Origin: Arenimonas terrae
GTDB lineage: Bacteria > Pseudomonadota > Gammaproteobacteria > Xanthomonadales > Xanthomonadaceae
Length of the DNA stretch: 64,000 nucleotides
Assembly (NCBI RefSeq): GCF_006265115.1
Contig: NZ_SMDR01000001.1
Coordinates: 186,001-250,000, forward strand
Direction: 5' to 3'
Shown: positions 46,814 to 53,734 of the stretch, in pieces
Position numbering within the stretch: position 1 is the stretch's first letter
How the letters are laid out: the number at the start of each line of letters is the position of its first letter
The notes under the pieces: generated by a model
Told to the model about the DNA's origin: nothing
Seen by the model: the letters and a program-made list of their open reading frames with translations, nothing else
Databases searched by the model: none
Program-made: the position numbers and the translations under genes

Positions 46814-47530
46814 ATGAAGAAGCTGCTCATCGGCGTGGTGCTGTTGATCGCCGCGGCCGTGGTCTACAAGGAGATGGGCAGGGGCGGTGCGCCGGTGCTG
46901 CGCCAGATCAGCGGCGAGATGATCAACCCGTACCCGCCCGGTTCGTCGCTGCATGCGCAGCAGCAGGAGTTCGTGGACCGCTTCAACGCCGACCCGGCGC
47001 TGCGCGAGCGTTTCGCCGGCACCTTCTCCAGCAAGGGCCTGTACGCGGAGGTGAAGTTCGCGCTGGGCCGCGGCGCCCAGTCGCTGGACGGCCCGTCGCT
47101 GGTGAAGGTGACGCGGGCGATGGCGGCGATGATCCCGCGCCTGCCGCAGAAGAGCTGCGCCAAGCTGATCCGTCCGCGCGACGATTTCGACCGCGAGCTT
47201 GGCAACGACATGCAGTCGGCGCTCGAGCGCCTGCCGCCGGTGCACCACCGCAACCTCTGGGACTTCTACCTGCGCGCGCTCAAGGCCGAGGTCGGCAATG
47301 CGCCGATCATCCCGGTGGATACGGTGAAACGCGACCGCGCGCTGCAGCACCTGGGCGAGAAGTTCCCGGGCCCGTTCGGCCAGCGCATCGCCGGCGTGCT
47401 GCAGAATCCGGTCGCCGCGTCCGACGAGGACGCCTGCTGGGCGATCAACGCCTTCACCCACAATTCGACCCAGCTCGACCCCGAAAGCGCCGAGGCGATG
47501 TCGCGGCTGATCTGGGCGGGCGGCGAGTAG
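46814..47530 (+). CDS. Membrane-anchored or secreted protein, unknown function
   Basis: A 238-residue protein with one N-terminal hydrophobic segment (LLIGVVLLIAAAVVY) and a helical periplasmic part, including an AMAAMIPRLPQKSCAKLIRPRDD segment. No family recognised. TAGAAT at 46771-46776 could be the -10, immediately followed by a perfect 14-bp palindrome ATTCCGG/CCGGAAT at 46775-46788. It diverges from the membrane-protein gene. The next gene starts four bases after its stop. Confidence 0.65.
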   Translation: MKKLLIGVVLLIAAAVVYKEMGRGGAPVLRQISGEMINPYPPGSSLHAQQQEFVDRFNADPALRERFAGTFSSKGLYAEVKFALGRGAQSLDGPSLVKVTRAMAAMIPRLPQKSCAKLIRPRDDFDRELGNDMQSALERLPPVHHRNLWDFYLRALKAEVGNAPIIPVDTVKRDRALQHLGEKFPGPFGQRIAGVLQNPVAASDEDACWAINAFTHNSTQLDPESAEAMSRLIWAGGE

Positions 47531-47534
47531 GGCG

Positions 47535-47978
47535 ATGCGCCGGGCCGGCCAGGTCCTGGGTTTCGCGCTGGGCATGGCCTGGGCCAGCCCGATGAGCCTG
47601 GCCGGCCTGCTGGCCGGCCTGGCGGGGCTGCCGTTCGGCGCCAGGGCGCGCCTGTCCGACGCGGCCCTGGTCTTCCACCGGTATCCCTGGGGCCCGGGCG
47701 GCGCCCTGACCCTGGGCAACGTGATCCTGCACACCGGCGCGTCGATGGACGAGGTGACGGTGACCTACGCCTGCGCCGCCCGCGGCGGCCGCGACGAATG
47801 CGTGCGGCTGGGCGACCACGAACGCGCCCACGTCTACCAGGCCCTGGTGCTGGGGCCGCTGTTCCTGCCGCTGTATTTCGCCTGCGGCGGCATCAGCCAC
47901 CGCAACCGCTTCGAACAGGCCGCCGACCGCTACGCCCTGACCGGCCGCGGCTGGTGGCCCTGGCCCCGGGCCGTTTGA
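47535..47978 (+). CDS. Small membrane protein with HExxH zincin-like motif
   Basis: A 147-residue protein with an N-terminal hydrophobic segment (about 7-31) and a second one near 106-118. The sequence GDHERAHVYQ contains HExxH, and NRFEQAADRYAL about 30 residues later supplies a downstream E-x-x-A-D, the arrangement of gluzincin metalloproteases or their minimal relatives. Proteolytic activity is an inference. Translation is likely coupled to the preceding gene, four bases away. Confidence 0.65.
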   Translation: MRRAGQVLGFALGMAWASPMSLAGLLAGLAGLPFGARARLSDAALVFHRYPWGPGGALTLGNVILHTGASMDEVTVTYACAARGGRDECVRLGDHERAHVYQALVLGPLFLPLYFACGGISHRNRFEQAADRYALTGRGWWPWPRAV

Positions 47979-48046
47979 CCGGGCGCAAGGCGGCGTGAAG
48001 GCCCGGTGCTAAACTGCGCCCACTCCCGAAACCCCCAGGTGCCGCC

Positions 48047-48625
48047 ATGTTGGCCCTCGACTTCCCCGGCAGCGACAAGCTCATCGCCATGATCAACGCG
48101 GCGGTGACCGGCGACTGCCAGCGCCAGACCACCGACTGCATCCGCAACGGCCTGTCCGAGCTGATCCGCACCCGGGCCATGACGCTCCCTGACTGCGTGC
48201 ACGAGCCGGTGGCCGACCACTACGCGCGCCGCGAGCTCTACCGCTGCGAGCTCACCGGCTTCAGCGTGGTCGCCATGACCTGGGGCCCGGGGCAGGGCAC
48301 GGCCATCCACGACCACTCCGGCGTCTGGTGCGTCGAGGGCATCGTCGAAGGCCAACTGGAGATCACCCAGTACGACCTGCGCGGCCGCGACGGCGAGCGC
48401 TTCCAGTTCGAGCCGGTGGGCACGACCCTGGCCGGGGCCGGATCCGCCGGCAGCCTGATCCCGCCGCACGAGTACCACACCATCCGCAACCCCAGCGCCA
48501 CCGCCATCGCGGTGTCCCTGCACATCTACAAGCAGGCCCTGACCTGCTGCGCGCACTTCCATCCCGCAGGCGACGGCTGGTACACCAAGGCCGACCGCCA
48601 GCTGGGCCTGGACGAAGCCGCCTGA
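48047..48625 (+). CDS. Cysteine dioxygenase family protein
   Basis: Cupin-fold non-haem iron thiol dioxygenase, 192 residues, expected to convert cysteine to cysteine sulfinate. Iron ligands appear as H88 and H90 in IHDHSG and a histidine in PPHEYHTIRN (H141 or H144). Unusually for a bacterial member, C95 and Y161 sit where the crosslinked Cys-Tyr pair occurs in animal enzymes. TAAACT at 48010-48015 after TGC may be the -10. A related mercaptopropionate dioxygenase activity cannot be ruled out. Confidence 0.85.
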   Translation: MLALDFPGSDKLIAMINAAVTGDCQRQTTDCIRNGLSELIRTRAMTLPDCVHEPVADHYARRELYRCELTGFSVVAMTWGPGQGTAIHDHSGVWCVEGIVEGQLEITQYDLRGRDGERFQFEPVGTTLAGAGSAGSLIPPHEYHTIRNPSATAIAVSLHIYKQALTCCAHFHPAGDGWYTKADRQLGLDEAA

Positions 48626-48657
48626 GCGGCACTGGGCTATAATCGCGGCGCCAATGT

Positions 48658-48743
48658 GCCGGTGTGGCGGAATGGTAGACGCGGGGGACTCAAAATCCCT
48701 TGGCAGCGATGTCGTGTAGGTTCGAGTCCTATCACCGGTACCA
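48658..48743 (+). tRNA. tRNA-Leu(CAA)
   Basis: An 86-nt class II tRNA with a 7-bp acceptor (GCCGGTG/CACCGGT, first pair G-U), encoded CCA, a long variable arm and anticodon loop CTCAAAA giving CAA. TATAAT at 48638-48643 is its -10, 14 bases upstream. A low-GC accessory segment starts soon after the tRNA, so this gene may mark an insertion point. Confidence 0.95.
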
Positions 48744-48809
48744 AAGGAGTGGAAAAGCCGATTGGAGGGCCCACGCCCCCCAAACGGAGTCCCCACTCCC
48801 CAATGCCCG

Positions 48810-48838
48810 AAAAAGCCCGCCTTGGCGGGCTTTTTCCT
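48810..48838 (+). terminator. Intrinsic terminator after tRNA-Leu(CAA)
   Basis: GCCCGCC-TT-GGCGGGC is flanked by five A residues and five T residues, extending the stem across A-T pairs. It ends the tRNA transcript and insulates the downstream island genes. Confidence 0.92.
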
Positions 48839-48917
48839 TTTCCGAGGCCGGAAGTTTGTATGACCCGCGTTGGGTCATGTAACGTCGAATCGACTGTTTC
48901 TGTCCTGGGGGTAGGTA

Positions 48918-49712
48918 ATGGCAGCAGTTCCTAAGAAGATCGCCGAGCGTGTCGTAGCGGGCATCAAGCGATATCAGCCTATCGTCGCGGCAGCCAAGGC
49001 GCGGGACGTTGGCGAAGCCGACACCGTGACCATCATCAAAGACATGCTCGCTGACGTCTTCGGCTACGACAAGTACTCAGATGTGACGTCGGAGTACGCC
49101 ATTCGCGGAACCTACTGCGATCTGGCAATAAAGCTGGATGGCCAACTTCAGACCCTGATCGAGGTTAAGTCCATCGGACTGGACCTGAAGGAAAGTCACG
49201 TCAAGCAGGCCATTGACTATGCCGCGAATCAGGGCGTGGACTGGGTGCTCCTTACGAACGGAGCCATTTGGCGGGTCTATCACGTCATCTTCGCTAAACC
49301 GATTGATCAGGAGCTTGTGCTGGAAATCGATTTCTGCTCGCTGAGCCATCGTTCTGACGGAGATATTGAGCGCCTCTACCTGTTCTGCAAAGAGGGTTGG
49401 CAGCGGTCCTTGCTGGGCGAGTACCACACGCAGAAGCAGGCGCTATCCAGATTCTTCGTTGGCGCGATGCTTCAGACGGACACCGTTCTGGATGTGATCC
49501 GCAGGGAGCTGAGGCGGGTATCCCCTGACGTCAAGATCGATGCCGACCAGATCAAAGACGTCTTGGTGAACGAAGTAATCAAGCGGGAAGTACTAGAGGG
49601 TGAGAAGGCGGAAGAGGCCCGGAAGAGAGTCGCCAAGGCCGCAAATACACTGCTGCGGGCGCCAAAAGTGACGGGAGCCAAAGCATCGAGCGGGTCTGGC
49701 GATGGTGCTTAG
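48918..49712 (+). CDS. HsdR N-terminal-like nuclease-domain protein
   Basis: A 264-residue protein resembling the stand-alone restriction-endonuclease-fold domain at the N-terminus of type I HsdR subunits. EADTVTIIKDMLADVFGYD, DVTSEYAIRGTYCDLAIKL (D68), TLIEVKS (E82, K84) and the HVKQAIDYAANQGVDWVLLTNGAIWRVY helix-strand are typical. The C-terminal third is charged and helical. No HsdM, HsdS or helicase domain is nearby, so it is an orphan. GC content is clearly lower than the flanks, and it lies just after a tRNA gene, both signs of horizontal acquisition. Confidence 0.82.
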   Translation: MAAVPKKIAERVVAGIKRYQPIVAAAKARDVGEADTVTIIKDMLADVFGYDKYSDVTSEYAIRGTYCDLAIKLDGQLQTLIEVKSIGLDLKESHVKQAIDYAANQGVDWVLLTNGAIWRVYHVIFAKPIDQELVLEIDFCSLSHRSDGDIERLYLFCKEGWQRSLLGEYHTQKQALSRFFVGAMLQTDTVLDVIRRELRRVSPDVKIDADQIKDVLVNEVIKREVLEGEKAEEARKRVAKAANTLLRAPKVTGAKASSGSGDGA

Positions 49713-49787
49713 GAGCCGTAGGAATTTTCAGCTGACCTAACGACCGTAACGAACCCGATACAGTCTTCCACGGGAGCGGGGTGAGGC

Positions 49788-50606
49788 ATGGCGCGTGGTT
49801 ATGAAAGGATACGCACGCGCGGAAGTAGGGACGGAGCATGCAATATCTGCGGGCGTTTTGGTCGGCTGACCCAAGATCACGTCCCGCCGAAAGGGGTGCC
49901 TCGCATCGGACAGTTCGAGATGTATCGACTACACGAGGCAATGGGCAATCAAGTGCCTGCTTATCGAGGTCGACTATTTCAGGGTGGGCCAACGCATACG
50001 ACGATTTGCGCTCGTTGCAATAACGAACGTCTTGGGGGCGAGTACGATCCAGCGCTTATTTCTCTTGCCAATGATGTGCACAGGTGCCTGACCGCTGTTA
50101 CGGCATTGCCGCGAGTGCTTCATTTTCCATGTATGCCGCAGCGAATCGCTCGCGCAGTAGTCGGTCATCTCCTAGCAGTAGGTGTAAATATGCCTGCTGC
50201 GGGTGAGATCGGATCTGCACTCGCGGGATTCTTTCTTGACCCAGCTGCTAAATGGCCCGCCGAGCTCGAATTCTCCGCATGGGTCTACCCATACTCTCGA
50301 CAGGTCTCGATTCGTGGCGCGATGATGATGAAGTTTGGGCTTTCGGGGAACGTTCACTTCTCACTTCTGAAGTTCTACCCGCTGGCTTTCCTCATTACAC
50401 GAGGCGATATTTCTGCGGCAGGTCCATCGATTCAAAGCATCCTGGAAGGTACACGCGAGCTGGATGATTTGGGCCATTTTTCTGTCGAACGCGGCAACTT
50501 TGCGCACTTCGCGTGGCCTGAGAGCCCTGAAGAAGATGGAATGATACTGATGGGAGAGGGGGCAGTTGTCGCTCTGCCGAGGTCTCCTTTCGAGTCGACG
50601 CGTTAA
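49788..50606 (+). CDS. HNH-endonuclease-like protein
   Basis: A 272-residue protein whose first 80 residues form an HNH-type zinc site: C18-x2-C21, DHVPPKG with H31, and C74-x2-C77 followed by N78/N79. The rest (about 90-272) is unrelated to anything I recognise. Base composition is near 52-54% GC by eye, far below the window average, with rare-codon usage to match. It is co-oriented with the HsdR-N-like gene 75 bases upstream and probably belongs to the same acquired segment. Confidence 0.75.
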   Translation: MARGYERIRTRGSRDGACNICGRFGRLTQDHVPPKGVPRIGQFEMYRLHEAMGNQVPAYRGRLFQGGPTHTTICARCNNERLGGEYDPALISLANDVHRCLTAVTALPRVLHFPCMPQRIARAVVGHLLAVGVNMPAAGEIGSALAGFFLDPAAKWPAELEFSAWVYPYSRQVSIRGAMMMKFGLSGNVHFSLLKFYPLAFLITRGDISAAGPSIQSILEGTRELDDLGHFSVERGNFAHFAWPESPEEDGMILMGEGAVVALPRSPFESTR

Positions 50607-50665
50607 TCTTGTGCTCTGTCAGGGAAGTATGAGTGCGTGAATCTTCTCGACAGGATCGCGAAAAA

Positions 50666-51781
50666 TCAAAGCCGTTGTAAGAACGCACCAATCGCCGCCC
50701 CGAACCGCTCGATATCCACCAGAAACGCATCATGCCCCTGCGGTGACGGCAGCGGCACGAACTCCGCCTCCGCGCCGCCCGCGCGCAGCCCGTCGGCCAC
50801 CTGCTCCTGCTGCTGCAGCGGAAACAGGATGTCGGTATGCACGCCGATCGACAGCGAGCGTTCGACCTTGATCGACGCCAGGCCCTTCATCACGTCGCCG
50901 CCGCCGTATTCGGCCACGTCGAACCAGTCCATCGAGCGGCCAAGATAGAGGTAGCAGTTCGGGTCGAAGCTGCGCACGAAGCGCTGCGCGTGGCCCTCGA
51001 GATAGCGCTCGACCTCGAATTCCTGGCCGAACGGGTCCTCGTCGCCGCGCATCTCGCTGTCGAGTTTGACGCGGCCGAAGCGGCCGTCCCACTCCATCGC
51101 CGAGCGATAGGTCACCACGCCGAGCTTGCGGGCGATGCGCATGCCGTTTTCGGGGTAGTGCGCGTCGTCGTAGCGGCCGTGGTTCCAGTTCGGATCCAGC
51201 CGGATCGCCTCGCGCTGCAGCGAGCGGATCGCGATCGAGAACGGCAGCGCCTGGGCGCTGCCCGAGACATTGATGTGCGCGCGCGCCGATCCCGGATGCA
51301 GCAGCAGGTAGGCCAGCGCGGTCATGCCGCCCATCGAGTTGCCGATCACGCAGGCCAGACGCTCGATGCCCAGCGACCGCACCACGACGTGGGCGGCGCG
51401 GGCGCCGTCCTCGATCGACAGGTCGGGGAAATCGAGGCGATAGGGTTCGCCGGTGGCCGGGTTGACCGACGCGGCGCCGGTCGAACCCTTGCAGCTGCCC
51501 AGCGAGTTCACGCAGATCACGAACCAGCGGTTCGTGTCGATCGCCTTGCCCGGGCCGAGCATGCCTTCCCACCAGCCCGGGTCGGGATTGCCGGCGTTGG
51601 AGGCCGCGTGCGCATTCGGCGACAGGCCGGTGAGGATCAGGAGGGCGTTGTCGCGGGCGGCGTTGAGGTCGCCCCAGGTTTCGTAGGCCATCCGGGCGCC
51701 GTGCAGCTCGCCGCCGCGCTTGAAGGCGAAGGGCGAGGGCAGGGCGGCGAAGCGGGTGCCGGGCGGGATGGTTTCGGTCAT
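50666..51781 (-). CDS. metX: MetX-family O-acyltransferase (homoserine/serine)
   Basis: Alpha/beta hydrolase-fold acyltransferase, 371 residues. The nucleophile is in GNSMGGM, with the acid in HTDILFPL and the histidine in GHDAFL. YETWGDLNAARDNALLI and NSLGSCKGSTG are family markers. In Xanthomonadales, members have been reported to act as serine O-succinyltransferases rather than homoserine acetyltransferases, so both the acyl donor and acceptor are open. Its ATG overlaps the ccmI stop by four bases, placing it as the last gene of the cytochrome c maturation operon. Confidence 0.9.
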   Translation of the reverse strand: MTETIPPGTRFAALPSPFAFKRGGELHGARMAYETWGDLNAARDNALLILTGLSPNAHAASNAGNPDPGWWEGMLGPGKAIDTNRWFVICVNSLGSCKGSTGAASVNPATGEPYRLDFPDLSIEDGARAAHVVVRSLGIERLACVIGNSMGGMTALAYLLLHPGSARAHINVSGSAQALPFSIAIRSLQREAIRLDPNWNHGRYDDAHYPENGMRIARKLGVVTYRSAMEWDGRFGRVKLDSEMRGDEDPFGQEFEVERYLEGHAQRFVRSFDPNCYLYLGRSMDWFDVAEYGGGDVMKGLASIKVERSLSIGVHTDILFPLQQQEQVADGLRAGGAEAEFVPLPSPQGHDAFLVDIERFGAAIGAFLQRL

Positions 51782-52779
51782 GGATGCACCCGGTCGATGA
51801 TCAGGGTGGCCTGGGCCCCGTCGCGCACGGCGATCACCTGCGCTTCGGCTTCGAGGTCGCCGGCGGCCGCCGCAGCGTCGCCGGATTTCGAGATGCGCGC
51901 CATCAGCCGCACCTGCGCCTGCATCGACAGCTTCTGCGCCGGCATCAGGCCGTCGGCGTCCGACAGCCCGATCGTGATCGGGAAATCCTTCGCCGCCAGG
52001 CGCTTCACCGCCACCGGCAGGCCGGCGCCGTCGGGCGTGCGGGCGAATACGAACAGGGTGTCGGCGGCGTCCAGCTGCGCCGCCAACGCGGGCGCCAGTG
52101 CCACCGTCACCTGCAGGGTCGGGCCGGTCGCGGCGGCGGGCGTCTCTTCCAGCGGCGGCAGGCCGGCCTGTTCGCGCGCCATCGCCAGCTGCGGGCGCAG
52201 GGCCTCGGCAGTGCGGGCGTCGAGCAGGGGCAGCAGGCGGCCCCAGTAGTCGGCCGCTTCGGCGGGTTTTTCCGCCTGCAGCCGCTGGGCGCCGAGGTAG
52301 AACAGGCCGCGCTGGTGGTTGGGCTGGCCGGCGACGACCTTCTCCAGCATCGCCACCGCTTCGGGCGGGAAACGGCCGTCGGGTGCGGCACGCATCATCG
52401 CGTCGGCGTATTCCACCATCAGGTCCGGTTCGTCCGGCAGCAGGGCCTGGGCCCTGGCGAAGGCGTCGCGGGCTTGCGGCCAGTTCTGCTGCGCCATGCG
52501 GCTGCGGCCCAGCAGCACCCAGCCCTCGACGCTGCCGGGCTCGTCTTCCAGCCGGCGTTCGAGCTGGGCGATGGCGTCCTCGAGCGTGGTCGGGGCTTCG
52601 ACGTTTTTCGGATCGAGTGCGTCGGGTGTGCCGAGCAGCCCGTACACGCCGGCCGCACCCAGCGGCAGTGCCAGCGCGAGCGCCAGGGCGGTGCGGCGGG
52701 CGTCGCGCCACAGCGGGGGCAGCACCAAGGCCAGGGCCAGCGCGCAGATCAGCAGGGCGCCGAGCAGGAAACCGGTCAT
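51778..52779 (-). CDS. ccmI: Cytochrome c maturation protein CcmI
   Basis: Apocytochrome chaperone holding c-type apoproteins for haem ligation, 333 residues. Two membrane helices at the N-terminus (MTGFLLGALLICALALALVLPP and a second at about 32-50) flank a short loop. They are followed by TPR-like repeats (GWVLLGRSRMAQQNWPQARDAFARAQALLPDEPD) and a C-terminal beta-rich periplasmic domain. The ATG at 52779 shares one base with the ccmH stop codon. Confidence 0.92.
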   Translation of the reverse strand: MTGFLLGALLICALALALVLPPLWRDARRTALALALALPLGAAGVYGLLGTPDALDPKNVEAPTTLEDAIAQLERRLEDEPGSVEGWVLLGRSRMAQQNWPQARDAFARAQALLPDEPDLMVEYADAMMRAAPDGRFPPEAVAMLEKVVAGQPNHQRGLFYLGAQRLQAEKPAEAADYWGRLLPLLDARTAEALRPQLAMAREQAGLPPLEETPAAATGPTLQVTVALAPALAAQLDAADTLFVFARTPDGAGLPVAVKRLAAKDFPITIGLSDADGLMPAQKLSMQAQVRLMARISKSGDAAAAAGDLEAEAQVIAVRDGAQATLIIDRVHP

Positions 52780-53204
52780 CACCACTCCTGGTCGTTTTCG
52801 TTCGGGGCGATCGCGGGGGCGGCGGCCGCGCGCCGGCGCACGACCACCACGACCACCGCGGCGCCGATCGCCAGCATCAGCGCCGGCCCGAACCACAGCA
52901 GCCAGGTCGCCGGCCGCACCGGCGGGTTGTAGAGCACGAAGTCGCTGTAACGCGCGACCAGGTAGTCCTTGATCTCGCGGTCGCTCTTGCCTTCGCGCAT
53001 CAGGGTCAGCACCTGCAGGCGCAGGTCGTGAGCGATCTGGGCGTTGGAGTCGGCCAGGGACTGGTTCTGGCACATCACGCAGCGCAGTTCGGCGCTGAGC
53101 TCGCGGAAGCGGGCTTCCTCGGCGGCGTCCTCGAACTGGATCGGCTCCATCGCGCCGACGGTGGCCGACAGCAGCAGCATCAGCACGAGCAGAAGGCGCT
53201 TCAC
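52779..53204 (-). CDS. ccmH: Cytochrome c maturation protein CcmH
   Basis: Membrane-anchored thiol oxidoreductase that keeps apocytochrome CXXCH motifs reduced, 141 residues. It has a signal peptide, then the diagnostic LRCVMCQNQS (C42, C45), a helical domain and a C-terminal membrane anchor. The start is GTG at 53204, overlapping the ccmG stop codon (GTGA). This is the short form, with the CcmI domain encoded separately. Confidence 0.95.
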   Translation of the reverse strand: MKRLLLVLMLLLSATVGAMEPIQFEDAAEEARFRELSAELRCVMCQNQSLADSNAQIAHDLRLQVLTLMREGKSDREIKDYLVARYSDFVLYNPPVRPATWLLWFGPALMLAIGAAVVVVVVRRRAAAAPAIAPNENDQEW

Positions 53205-53734
53205 TTGAGCTTCTCCAGTTCCGGCAGCAGCTGGTCGCGCACGACCTCGTCGGTCATCGGGCCGATGTACTTCCAGCGCACGATGCCCTGGGCATCCACC
53301 AGGAAACTCTCCGGCGCGCCGTAGATGCCCCAGTCGAAGGCCGCGCGGCCGTCCCGGTCGGCGATCACCAGGGCGTACGGGTTGCCGAACTGCTCGAGCC
53401 AGCGCAACGCGTCTTCCGGTTCGTCCTTGTAGTCGTAGCCGATCACCTTGATGCGGCCGCTCTGCGCGAGTTCGGTGATGACCGGGTGTTCGTCGCGGCA
53501 GGCCGGGCACCAGCTGCCCCAGACGTTGAGCAGGTAGGGCGCGCCGCCCAGGTCGGCATTGGTGATCATCCGCGAGGGTTCGCCCAGCACCGGCAGCGAA
53601 AACGCCGGCGCTGGCTTGCCGATCAGCGGCGAGGGAATGGCGCTGGTGTCCTTGCCCGAATTCATCAGCACGCCCACGCCCAGCAGCAGGGCCAGCAGCG
53701 AGAAGGCGATCAGCGGCAGCAGGCGCTTGATCAT
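53201..53734 (-). CDS. ccmG: Thiol:disulfide interchange protein CcmG/DsbE
   Basis: Periplasmic thioredoxin-like reductant of the cytochrome c maturation system, 177 residues. An N-terminal anchor (about 5-25) precedes a thioredoxin fold with active site WCPAC (C76, C79), the GSPESFLVD-like strand and IGPMTDEV. Its ATG overlaps the ccmF stop by four bases. Confidence 0.95.
   Translation of the reverse strand: MIKRLLPLIAFSLLALLLGVGVLMNSGKDTSAIPSPLIGKPAPAFSLPVLGEPSRMITNADLGGAPYLLNVWGSWCPACRDEHPVITELAQSGRIKVIGYDYKDEPEDALRWLEQFGNPYALVIADRDGRAAFDWGIYGAPESFLVDAQGIVRWKYIGPMTDEVVRDQLLPELEKLK

Noticed and set aside
50607-50680. Search for a right-hand attachment site repeating the tRNA-Leu 3' end
   Set aside because: No stretch matching the T-arm or acceptor end of the tRNA is visible before metX, so integration at the tRNA is not demonstrated.
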